A stretch of 9,493 bases of DNA from Herpetosiphonaceae bacterium (GCA_030147335.1 JASKZZ010000373.1:1-9493); one strand, 5' to 3'. Shown: positions 1 to 5,410, counted from the first letter of the stretch. Made by a program: numbers and translations. The notes: a model not told the origin generated them from the sequence alone.

Positions 1-1
1 T

Positions 2-451
2 TATGGCGCGGCCAAAGCGGCGGCAGAGACTGCTGTAAAAACACTGCTGCCAAGTGCTGCTATCGCGCGTACCTCACTGGTGATCGGCGATGAGGCATAT
101 AAGCATGTACAGCTGGTGCTTGACATGTTGACCGGCAAGAACGACGGCGCACTGTTTACAGATGAAATTCGTTGTCCAATTCATGTCAGCGATCTCGCGG
201 CAGCCCTGATCGAGTTAGTTTCATTGCCATACGCTGGTGTGCTGAATGTCGCCGGCCCCGAGGCATGTAGTCGCTATGACCTTGGTAGGCTCATCGCGCA
301 GCGCTGGGGGTATGATCCAAATCTGCTGCGTAGTTCCACGACGGCGGAAAGTGGCATGCGACGACCCACAGATGTACGCCTTGATATTCGACGTGCCCAA
401 CAGCTACTGGAAACGCCGCTGCGGGGCGCGAACATGTTTTTGAGCCGCTAG
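2..451 (+). CDS. NAD(P)-dependent SDR/RmlD-like sugar-nucleotide reductase, 3' part
   Basis: This is the C-terminal 149 residues of a gene entering from the left edge. The visible frame opens with Tyr-Gly-Ala-Ala-Lys, which fits the YxxxK catalytic pair of short-chain dehydrogenases. It is followed by AARTS-like strand residues, then 'PIHVSDLAAALIEL' and 'GVLNVAGPE', which are typical of RmlD-type dTDP-4-dehydrorhamnose reductases and related extended SDRs that use NAD(P)H on nucleotide-sugar substrates. The C-terminus 'RPTDVRLDIRRAQQLL' matches the RP-x-x-x-x-LD end of the RmlD family. The Rossmann GxxGxxG half lies outside the window. A GTG at 80 could be mistaken for a start, but homology clearly runs upstream of it. 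The gene ends in TAG followed at once by TAG and TGA. No terminator follows, so readthrough into the PRPP synthase 79 nt downstream is possible. The exact substrate is not determinable. Confidence 0.85.
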   Translation, partial: YGAAKAAAETAVKTLLPSAAIARTSLVIGDEAYKHVQLVLDMLTGKNDGALFTDEIRCPIHVSDLAAALIELVSLPYAGVLNVAGPEACSRYDLGRLIAQRWGYDPNLLRSSTTAESGMRRPTDVRLDIRRAQQLLETPLRGANMFLSR

Positions 452-462
452 TAGTGAGAAGT

Positions 463-492
463 AAGAACCGAGCATCAAGAACCAAGAACTTG
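463..492 (+). repeat. Short A-rich direct repeats (AAGAACC[G/A]AG)
   Basis: The gap between the reductase and the PRPP synthase holds AAGAACCGAG at 463-472 and AAGAACCAAG at 477-486, 14 nt apart, with a third partial AAGAACT copy overlapping at 484. A short CTCG/CGAG inverted repeat follows at about 493-505. From memory, similar AAGAACC-rich spacer repeats occur in Chloroflexia genomes, but this cannot be checked here. No function is assigned. Confidence 0.5.
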
Positions 493-529
493 GAACTCGA
501 AATCCGAGATATGAAAGTTAGGAATACGT

Positions 530-1495
530 ATGAGCCGTTTTGATGAAATGCGAATCTTTGGTGGCACAGGTCATCCGGCGCTTGCAGAGGCGATCTGCTC
601 GTATATTGGTGTACGAACCGGATCAATTCATGTTGAGCAATTTCCTAACGACAATATCTTTGTTAAGCTTGGCGAGAGCGTGCGGGAGCAGGACGTGTTT
701 ATCGTTCAATCGCTGCACTCGCCGTTGAGCGACCGTATCATGGAACTGCTGCTGACGATTGATGCCTGTAAGCGCGACTCGGCCGGCCGTATCACTGCTG
801 TGCTGCCCTACTACGCGTATAGCCGCACCGATAAGCGCGATCAGCCGCGTGTACCGATCAGCGCTCGTCTCCTTGCCGACATGATCGATGTGGCAGGGGC
901 AAATCGAGTATTGTCCTTGGACCTTCACGCCGGCCAGATTCAAGGGTTTTTTCGTATTCCCTTTGACGAAATGAGTGCAATGCATTTGTTGTTGCAGCGA
1001 GTGCGTGAGCTTAATCTTGGGGAGCTAACGGTTGTGTCGCCGGGGCTGGGCTTTGCCAAACGCGCTCGCAACTTCGCTGAAGCGCTGTGTATGCCGCTTG
1101 CGCTGGTTGAGCGCAGACACGACAAGGAAGGCAACGAGCATCTTAATCTGCTTGGCGAGGTCGTGGGACGAACCTGTGTGATCGTTGATGACGAGATTGC
1201 GACTGGCACAACGATGTTGCGGGTAGCACAGCTGCTTCATGATCGTGGCGCGACGCGCTTAATTGCAGCGGCAATCCATCCAGTTCTGTGTGGAGATACG
1301 TTGCAACGGTTTGCGGAAAGCCCAATCGAAACGCTTATTACTACCGATTCAATTCCGCATTCGCAGGCAAGCTGGCCTGGATTAAATGTTATTTCCGTTG
1401 CCCCGCTGCTTGGCGAAACTATTTTGCGAATTCATAAAGGCATTTCAGTCGGCGCAATGTTTGCTGAGGGTCATGCACAGCTTGGTCGTTGGTAG
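530..1495 (+). CDS. prs: Ribose-phosphate pyrophosphokinase (PRPP synthase), divergent
   Basis: The enzyme transfers pyrophosphate from ATP to ribose 5-phosphate, giving PRPP for purine, pyrimidine, His, Trp and NAD synthesis in the cytoplasm. At 321 residues it matches the usual 310-320. Family signatures in order are FPNDN (38-42, normally FSDGE), PYYAYSRTDKR (93-103), DLHAGQIQGFF (131-141), SPGLGFAKRAR (170-180), the catalytic-loop region VERRHDKEG (193-201), and the PRPP loop VDDEIATGTT (219-228). Against the E. coli/B. subtilis consensus (SPDxGGVxRAR, DKRR, DDMIDTGGT), the catalytic Lys aligns with Glu194 and the third acidic residue of the loop with Ala224. The protein is therefore either a lineage-specific variant or a specialised paralogue. 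The ATG at 530 is preceded by a weak TTAGGA ribosome-binding sequence. A hairpin terminator follows at 1521. The family call is firm; full catalytic activity is not certain. Confidence 0.93.
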   Translation: MSRFDEMRIFGGTGHPALAEAICSYIGVRTGSIHVEQFPNDNIFVKLGESVREQDVFIVQSLHSPLSDRIMELLLTIDACKRDSAGRITAVLPYYAYSRTDKRDQPRVPISARLLADMIDVAGANRVLSLDLHAGQIQGFFRIPFDEMSAMHLLLQRVRELNLGELTVVSPGLGFAKRARNFAEALCMPLALVERRHDKEGNEHLNLLGEVVGRTCVIVDDEIATGTTMLRVAQLLHDRGATRLIAAAIHPVLCGDTLQRFAESPIETLITTDSIPHSQASWPGLNVISVAPLLGETILRIHKGISVGAMFAEGHAQLGRW

Positions 1496-1520
1496 CTGAC
1501 GAAAATTTCCTTGTCAATGT

Positions 1521-1555
1521 ACATGGCGCGTTACTGACGCGCTATGTGTTATTTT
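1521..1555 (+). terminator. Intrinsic terminator after prs
   Basis: An 11-bp stem, 1521-1531 with 1537-1547 (ACATGGCGCGT / ACGCGCTATGT, one G-U pair), encloses the 5-nt loop TACTG and is followed by GTTATTTT. It lies 26 nt after the prs stop and separates prs from the sigma-factor gene. The T tract is interrupted, so termination may be incomplete. Confidence 0.65.
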
Positions 1556-1603
1556 AGGAAGGGCTGCGCGCTATAACCAACCAGTTCGTCAAGGTATGCG
1601 ATT

Positions 1604-2074
1604 ATGGGAGTTGAGCAACAATTGAAACTATGGGGGTCGCGTGAAGCTACGCCAACCCAATCCATCGCGCCACGAGAAGTGCTCGACCGGTTTTATCTCC
1701 GCGTACTCGGATTTGCATATCAGGTGCTTGGTGACGCGGAGCTAGCCGCGCAAGCCAGTGAACAGGTGTTTATCCGCGATGAGCTGCCACGTACCGAACT
1801 TGGCGTCTGGAAAATAGCCGTTGTAACTATTCGGTCGTATCTTGTGCGTGGTTTTGTTGTCCGTCCGCTAGTTGCACCATCTACCGGCTGGCAGTCGGAC
1901 TTACTGCGTGGGCTGGCTGGCCTTACACCGATGGAGCGAGCGCTGCTCTTGCTGCGTTATCATGAAGGTTTGGAGCCGGATGTGTTGGCAGAGATCTTTG
2001 AGCTTTCCGAAAGTGCAATGCGCCAGGAAATTGCGGCAGCGCGCACCAATCTGATCGAACGTATGGGCGCTTGA
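1604..2074 (+). CDS. ECF-type RNA polymerase sigma factor (divergent)
   Basis: This is a 156-residue protein with the two-domain layout of group IV (ECF) sigma-70 factors, which direct RNA polymerase to a small regulon. Region 2 covers about residues 27-80: 'YLRVLGFAYQVLGDAELAAQ' and 'SEQVFIR' fit the DAEDxxQExF core, and 'VWKIAVVTIRSYLVR' fits region 2.3/2.4. After a short linker, region 4 (about 104-153) shows LTPMERALLLLRYHEGL, then a helix-turn-helix with ELSESAMRQEIAAARTNLIER. The DAED core is altered (DAELAAQ), so core binding or -10 recognition may be unusual. The ATG follows an AAGG about 9 nt upstream. The TGA shares its A with the ATG of the downstream zinc-finger protein, an arrangement typical of sigma/anti-sigma pairs. 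No ECF-type autoregulatory promoter was recognised upstream. Confidence 0.8.
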   Translation: MGVEQQLKLWGSREATPTQSIAPREVLDRFYLRVLGFAYQVLGDAELAAQASEQVFIRDELPRTELGVWKIAVVTIRSYLVRGFVVRPLVAPSTGWQSDLLRGLAGLTPMERALLLLRYHEGLEPDVLAEIFELSESAMRQEIAAARTNLIERMGA

Positions 2075-2409
2075 TGATTCGTTGTAGCGACATGGAAGTG
2101 CTGCTGTCGGACTATGCCGATGGTATTGCCGACGCGCGAACGCGGCGTATTGTGGAGCGCCACGTTCAGCTGTGCGCGCGTTGTCGCCAGCGAGTACAAG
2201 TTGATCATCAATTCGCCCAGCAGTTACGTCGATTATCGCTGTTGCCACCGGGCGTATCCAGCCGGGTGACACGGTTTCGTCGTCGGCTTGAAGCGCACGC
2301 GCAGCGCGACCGACGTCGACTTGAAGATTATCCGTTTTTTGTCTCAGCCTTCATTGCCACAACATTGGTCGTGCTGACAATCTTGACATTGTTCTATTTG
2401 GGCCTGTAG
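2074..2409 (+). CDS. Zinc-finger (ZAS) membrane anti-sigma factor
   Basis: The protein has 111 residues from the ATG that overlaps the sigma-factor stop (TGATG). A TTG one codon earlier is possible but less likely. The N-terminal part carries Cys4 and H30-x3-C34-x2-C37, the HxxxCxxC motif of zinc-binding anti-sigma domains that hold ECF sigma factors inactive in the cytoplasm. An Arg-rich, probably helical linker (about 48-84) leads to one membrane helix (about 88-110). Only one or two residues follow the helix, so there is no extracytoplasmic sensor domain. The signal must therefore come through the membrane segment, a partner protein, the zinc site, or proteolysis. Translational coupling to the sigma gene suggests balanced synthesis. 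The gene ends 4 nt from the stop of the convergent small membrane-protein gene. Identification is strong from motif plus context. Confidence 0.85.
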   Translation: MIRCSDMEVLLSDYADGIADARTRRIVERHVQLCARCRQRVQVDHQFAQQLRRLSLLPPGVSSRVTRFRRRLEAHAQRDRRRLEDYPFFVSAFIATTLVVLTILTLFYLGL

Positions 2410-2413
2410 CTTG

Positions 2414-2659
2414 TTAGCTATCCGGGCCGCGCCGCTTGCCGATGGTTGGCTGCTCATCTCCCCGCAGCAGCCGCACAATCTCATCATCACGTCTGCGATT
2501 TGCTTGATGCTCATTCAACGACGCCATCCGCTTTTCAAGCGCCTCATCTTCTTCCGACATGTTCAGCCGAACGTTCCAATAACGATGAATAGCGATAAAA
2601 ATAAGTATCACAAACGTAGCAACAATAAAAAAGACGATGTTCAGCATTTCCTGGCTCAT
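2414..2659 (-). CDS. Small single-pass membrane protein with charged helical tail
   Basis: This 81-residue protein is of unknown function. Residues 6-25 (LNIVFFIVATFVILIFIAIH) form one clear membrane helix at the N-terminus. It is followed by RYWNVR and a charged, Glu/Arg-rich, probably coiled-coil tail (about 33-67: SEEDEALEKRMASLNEHQ...). This is the architecture of phage-shock protein PspB, but I see no sequence match that proves kinship. The start is well supported: an AGGAGG ribosome-binding site sits 11 nt upstream of the ATG, and a plausible promoter lies at 2690-2718. Its stop is 4 nt from that of the anti-sigma gene, tail to tail, so antisense interference between the two transcripts is possible. 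Confidence 0.75.
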   Translation of the reverse strand: MSQEMLNIVFFIVATFVILIFIAIHRYWNVRLNMSEEDEALEKRMASLNEHQANRRRDDEIVRLLRGDEQPTIGKRRGPDS

Positions 2660-2689
2660 AGCTGGTTCTCCTCCTGGCCCAACACAGCT

Positions 2690-2718
2690 ATGATACGTGT
2701 TTTAATGCGAACCGTGAA
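2690..2718 (-). promoter_or_regulatory. Putative promoter of the small membrane-protein gene
   Basis: On the minus strand TTCACG (2713-2718) and TATCAT (2690-2695) are separated by 17 nt. The -10 matches consensus at five of six positions and the -35 at four. The predicted RNA would start about 25 nt before the start codon, just upstream of the AGGAGG site. Confidence 0.45.
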
Positions 2719-2778
2719 GCGTGGTTTTCTGTAATCTCGCAGCAAGCGACTATGCGTAGAGGGCAAGAAGTAAAATAG

Positions 2779-3045
2779 TTATAGCAAGTGCAGATATTTA
2801 CGGAGACGATACAGTGGCTGCTCGCGGTCGCGGCGTTGCTCGTGAATAATTAGAAGATGCTGCGCATTTCCGCGAATCGTTGCGTAACGGCGTTCAATCC
2901 GCTGCCAGGAGGCGTGATCGGGATTTGTTGTATCAAGCATGTGATATTGATTGTGCGCGTGCTGCTCTAAAGCCGTCGCGCGTTGCATTATATCGGTGAG
3001 ACTCGTGTGGTAGGGCGAGTCGCTCGCTTGATGGTGTTTGACCAT
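2779..3045 (-). CDS. Unrecognised 88-residue basic protein
   Basis: I do not recognise this protein. It is hydrophilic and rich in His, Arg and Gln, with no signal peptide, membrane helix or metal motif. The pattern 'SLTDIMQRATALEQHAHNQY' and 'WQRIERRYATIRGNAQHLL' suggests two amphipathic helices. The ATG at 3045 is preferred over a TTG one codon upstream because GGAAG sits 7 nt before it. An AT-rich upstream region with a TATACT element (3081-3086) would place an RNA start about 30 nt ahead. Real coding is supported by the ribosome-binding site and the placement in an otherwise empty stretch, but not by homology. Confidence 0.55.
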   Translation of the reverse strand: MVKHHQASDSPYHTSLTDIMQRATALEQHAHNQYHMLDTTNPDHASWQRIERRYATIRGNAQHLLIIHEQRRDREQPLYRLRKYLHLL

Positions 3046-3080
3046 CAATATGCTTCCATCCTTGCTAAATTTCTTGTTAA

Positions 3081-3086
3081 AGTATA
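3081..3086 (-). promoter_or_regulatory. Possible -10 element (TATACT) for the 88-residue protein gene
   Basis: TATACT on the minus strand lies in AT-rich DNA, about 36 nt upstream of the ATG at 3045. No good -35 hexamer is found at the right distance, so this is a weak call. Confidence 0.25.
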
Positions 3087-3152
3087 GCTTAATCTCGTCG
3101 TTGTGAGCTACTTTTACATCAAATTATCATGTTAGTTTTTCATTATGCTACT

Positions 3153-3183
3153 GTAAATGTTTATTAAGTTTTAATATATTTAC
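3153..3183. repeat. AT-rich palindrome in a low-GC spacer
   Basis: GTAAAT (3153-3158) pairs with ATTTAC (3178-3183), and inside it TATTAA (3162-3167) pairs with TTAATA (3171-3176) around a GTT loop. It lies in a spacer (about 3060-3230) that is much richer in A and T than the flanking genes. The spacer holds no gene that I can support. Confidence 0.4.
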
Positions 3184-3230
3184 TTATTATTAACCATATG
3201 CAAAAGATTACAGGCAGTTTCTTAGACAAC

Positions 3231-3261
3231 TAAAAGCGGCGCTCCTTCTAAGGAACACCGC
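3231..3261 (-). terminator. Intrinsic terminator of tRNA-Val
   Basis: On the minus strand GCGGTGTTCCTT (3261-3250) pairs with AAGGAGCGCCGC (3247-3236) over about 11-12 positions with two G-U pairs, followed at once by TTTTA. It begins 4 nt after the encoded CCA end of the tRNA. Confidence 0.9.
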
Positions 3262-3264
3262 GAA

Positions 3265-3341
3265 TGGTGGGCGATACTGGACTCGAACCAGTGACCTCTT
3301 CCGTGTGAAGGAAGCGCGCTAACCAACTGTGCCAATCGCCC
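3265..3341 (-). tRNA. tRNA-Val (anticodon CAC), CCA encoded
   Basis: The minus strand folds into a standard cloverleaf. The acceptor stem is GGGCGAT with ATCGCCC. The D arm is GCAC...GCGC, with an A-C mismatch common in such arms. The anticodon stem is CTTCC/GGAAG around the loop TTCACAC, giving anticodon CAC for GUG codons. The T arm is ACTGG-TTCGAGT-CCAGT. Discriminator A (3268) is followed by genome-encoded CCA (3267-3265). The gene is flanked by its own promoter (3356-3384) and terminator (3231-3261), so it can act as a single unit, although the glycosylase transcript may also read into it. Confidence 0.97.
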
Positions 3342-3355
3342 CTATATTGAACGAT

Positions 3356-3384
3356 AATATACCATGCTGCCTCGCGTTTCGCAA
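3356..3384 (-). promoter_or_regulatory. Promoter of tRNA-Val
   Basis: On the minus strand TTGCGA (3379-3384) and TATATT (3356-3361) are 17 nt apart, placing the RNA start near 3349, about 8 nt before the mature tRNA 5' end. The -35 lies inside a hairpin-forming sequence (3366-3389). Confidence 0.65.
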
Positions 3385-3389
3385 GCAGC
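3366..3389. repeat. Hairpin between the glycosylase stop and tRNA-Val
   Basis: GCTGC-(C)-TCGCG (3366-3376) pairs with CGCAA-GCAGC (3380-3389): ten base pairs, one bulge, loop TTT. No T run follows on the minus strand. It may slow polymerase leaving the glycosylase gene, or mark an RNA-processing site. It also covers the -35 of the tRNA promoter. Confidence 0.5.
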
Positions 3390-3411
3390 GCTAGGCAAAA
3401 AAGGCTGTTTT

Positions 3412-4620
3412 TTACCGTTGGGCAACGGCTCCTCGAAACGGCCCATCAAACGCAGCCGGCTCAATACGCTCGATGATTACTTCCGGCGTTCGATGCCACT
3501 GGGCACATGTGTGTACCGCTTGGGCAATATCATCTGCGAGCTGCTCATCAACGGAAACATCTGGCTCAAGATACAATGCCTTTACCCGAAAAATGCCTGC
3601 TTGCCGTTCGGCCTTTGGGTCCAGCCGGCCCACCAGTTGTCCCCGTCGTAAAATTGGCAGTGTAAAATAGCCATATCGTCGTTTCGGCTCCGGCACGTAA
3701 CATTCCAGCGTATAGTCAAAGTTCCACAGCGATCTGGTACGCTCACGGTGCCAGATTAGGTTATCAAAAGGCGAAAGCAGCGTCGTGTGTTCCATAGGTA
3801 ATGGATTTGGCGCAGGCAAGCTATCACGATGGGCAAAGGCTGGAACGTTCCAACCCACAACTTCCACACGTTTTGCAATCCCCTCATCCACAAACTGCTG
3901 CAACACTGCGGCCAAGCCATCCTGCTTTTGCCGAAAATAGTCTGCCAGTTGACGGATTGTAGCAATGCCCATGGCCCGTAAAGCTAATGCTGCCAATTTG
4001 CGGCGGCGTTCGTCTTCGGTCGGCATCTGCGAATCATCCCATTCTGGTAGTAGACGTTCCCGCAGCTCATACCGACGATGAAAATTGACGCGTCGTTCGA
4101 TCATGAGTTCGCCGGCGCTCCATAACGCGTCGAGCGCCCGTTTCGCTGGCTTCCAATCCCACCAGCCGCCACTGCGATGTCCTGGCGGCGCGGCAAAATC
4201 CGCAGCGCCAAGCGGCCCACGTTGACGAATCTCCTGCAGCACATCGGCCATGACTTGTTCGTTTTCGGACTGCCACTGTGCCGACCAACCTTTTTCACCA
4301 CGAGCATGTCGCAGCATCGCGTCACGAAAAAGCGGCCAGTGTTCGATGGGAATAATGCTGGCAGCGTGCGCCCAATACTCAAACACCAGACGGTCTGGAT
4401 ATAACAGCTCGTCTAGCCAGCGTGGATCGTAATCACCTAACCTGCTCCACAAGACAAGATAAGGGCTGCGCGCAACAACATGGATCGTGTCGATTTGGAT
4501 GCAGCCAAGTCGCCGTATGGTTGCAAGAACATCGGCTTTGGTTGACGCTACAGCCTTGTGGTCAAGTGCTTGAGCCGTGACCGCAATGTGTTGTGCATCA
4601 GCAAGTGAAAGCTTGATCAC
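3412..4620 (-). CDS. YcaQ/AlkZ-family winged-helix DNA glycosylase
   Basis: This 402-residue protein has the usual length and signatures of the PF06224 (HTH_42, formerly DUF1006) family. Characterised members are DNA glycosylases that remove bulky alkylated bases and unhook interstrand crosslinks. Near the N-terminus LGCIQIDTIHVVARSPYLVLWSR (38-60) carries Gln42-Ile-Asp44. As I recall, the catalytic motif is Q-x-Q in AlkZ and Q-x-D in YcaQ (AlkX), so this is the YcaQ type. Further family blocks are LVFEYWAHAASIIP (78-91), GGWWDWKPAKRALDALWSAGEL (151-172), the winged-helix part, and LLSPFDNLIWHRERTRSLWNFDY (281-303). The start is GTG, with AAGGA 10 nt upstream. It follows the 75-residue protein gene by 33 nt and probably shares its promoter (4932-4960). 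Its stop codon lies within a 9-bp AT-rich stem (3394-3416). No resistance or biosynthetic genes lie nearby, so a general repair role is more likely than self-protection in natural-product synthesis. Confidence 0.9.
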   Translation of the reverse strand: MIKLSLADAQHIAVTAQALDHKAVASTKADVLATIRRLGCIQIDTIHVVARSPYLVLWSRLGDYDPRWLDELLYPDRLVFEYWAHAASIIPIEHWPLFRDAMLRHARGEKGWSAQWQSENEQVMADVLQEIRQRGPLGAADFAAPPGHRSGGWWDWKPAKRALDALWSAGELMIERRVNFHRRYELRERLLPEWDDSQMPTEDERRRKLAALALRAMGIATIRQLADYFRQKQDGLAAVLQQFVDEGIAKRVEVVGWNVPAFAHRDSLPAPNPLPMEHTTLLSPFDNLIWHRERTRSLWNFDYTLECYVPEPKRRYGYFTLPILRRGQLVGRLDPKAERQAGIFRVKALYLEPDVSVDEQLADDIAQAVHTCAQWHRTPEVIIERIEPAAFDGPFRGAVAQR

Positions 4621-4653
4621 CGTTTCTAGGTCCTTATTGCAAGTTGAAACGGA

Positions 4654-4881
4654 CTACTTGGATACTTTGGTACTCAACACCTTGCCCTCGGCGTTAAGCG
4701 TCACGCGAACAATCCGCTCGATCATCCGTCCATCAGCGGTTGGCTGCTGTCGTCGCGCAGTCACGATAAAGGTATCGGCAACAGGCGCCGGTTCTCCCGA
4801 ACAGCGCATTCCCTGCATGTCGGGAAAATGCTCACGCACGTAACGGCGGGCGGCTTCAACAACGGAGCGTGGTGCGGCCAC
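4654..4881 (-). CDS. Conserved-looking small basic protein, function unknown
   Basis: I chose the GTG at 4881 because GGAG lies 6 nt before it. A TTG four codons upstream (4893) lacks a ribosome-binding site. This gives 75 residues. The N-terminal half (SVVEAARRYVREHFPDMQG) looks helical. It is followed by CSGEPAPVADTFIVTARR and a strand-like end IERIVRVTLNAEGKVLSTKVSK, reminiscent of small alpha/beta proteins ending in a beta hairpin. There is no membrane segment and only one Cys. It is the first gene after a good promoter (4932-4960) and precedes the glycosylase gene by 33 nt, so the two are probably co-transcribed. That context would allow, but does not show, a link to DNA repair. Confidence 0.65.
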   Translation of the reverse strand: MAAPRSVVEAARRYVREHFPDMQGMRCSGEPAPVADTFIVTARRQQPTADGRMIERIVRVTLNAEGKVLSTKVSK

Positions 4882-4931
4882 ATGTTTCTCCAAGTATATG
4901 AATGTATATATTAATGTTGCTTGGGGTTGCT

Positions 4932-4960
4932 AGCATAGCCGAGTTACCCGATCACTGCAA
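4932..4960 (-). promoter_or_regulatory. Promoter of the small protein-glycosylase unit
   Basis: On the minus strand TTGCAG (4955-4960) and TATGCT (4932-4937) are 17 nt apart. The RNA would start near 4925, giving a leader of roughly 45 nt before the GTG at 4881. It faces away from the tmRNA promoter about 40 nt away. Confidence 0.5.
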
Positions 4961-5002
4961 CTTGCGACGGCTGGTCCAGCACGTTAAAGTTGTGCGTTTA
5001 GG

Positions 5003-5031
5003 TTGACAATATAAGCAACACACGGTACAAT
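5003..5031 (+). promoter_or_regulatory. Consensus sigma-70 promoter of ssrA
   Basis: A perfect TTGACA (5003-5008), a 17-nt spacer and TACAAT (5026-5031) place the RNA start near 5038, about 6 nt before the mature tmRNA 5' end. This is the strongest promoter seen in the window. Confidence 0.85.
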
Positions 5032-5043
5032 AAAGCCTCACTT

Positions 5044-5410
5044 GGGGATGTTTGGCTTCGACGGGGAGATGAGGTCGTCGGTTGCGGGTCGAGCCGCCCA
5101 GTCTCGTTAAAGGGGCAAAGCCATTAACTGGCACCAAGACTGTTTTCGCTCAGCCTCGTGCTGTAGCGATGGCTGCTTAATTAAGTAGCTCGCCCGCCGA
5201 TCCTCAGCCTGATGGGGTCGGCCTGGCGTCAGCAAGTCGGGCTGCTGTGATCGTAACCGCCTGTTAGCGATCGCCTAAGATAAACGGGCTGGTCTTCCAT
5301 CCTGCCTGGTCTGTTGAGCGGGGAAGATAAGAAATAATCAATAGTCTACACTCGTAGATATCGCCGATCAAACTTTTCGGACGCGGGTTCGAATCCCGCC
5401 ATCTCCACCA
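5044..5410 (+). ncRNA. ssrA: tmRNA (transfer-messenger RNA)
   Basis: This is a 367-nt single-piece tmRNA that, with SmpB, rescues stalled ribosomes and tags the nascent protein for proteolysis. The 5' end GGGGATG pairs with CATCTCC near the 3' end in a 7-bp acceptor stem. It is followed by the conserved TTTGGCTTCGACGG, and the 3' side has a T arm GCGGG-TTCGAAT-CCCGC and an encoded CCA (5408-5410). The tag frame probably resumes at GGC (5130-5132), in an AACTGGC context like that of Bacillus tmRNA. It reads GTKTVFAQPRAVAMAA and stops at TAA 5178-5180, with a second in-phase TAA absent (TTAAG follows). An in-frame GCA at 5115 is an alternative resume codon that would add five residues. The tag ends AMAA rather than the usual ALAA. 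The gene has its own promoter and terminator. Confidence 0.97.

Noticed and set aside
1556..1603. Possible ECF autoregulatory promoter (GGAAG ... CGTC) before the sigma gene
   Set aside because: The spacing between the two elements is about 25 nt, far from the 16-17 nt normal for ECF promoters.
2411..2734. 107-codon plus-strand frame opposite the small membrane protein
   Set aside because: The minus-strand gene has an AGGAGG ribosome-binding site, a promoter and a coherent membrane helix; the plus-strand frame has none of these.
4882..4893. TTG start adding four codons to the 75-residue protein
   Set aside because: No ribosome-binding site precedes the TTG, while GGAG is well placed for the GTG at 4881.
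5115..5180. tmRNA tag starting at GCA with AKPL
   Set aside because: GCA 5115 falls in the region that normally forms the first pseudoknot, and the AACTGGC context at 5126-5132 matches a known resume site better. It is kept as an alternative only.
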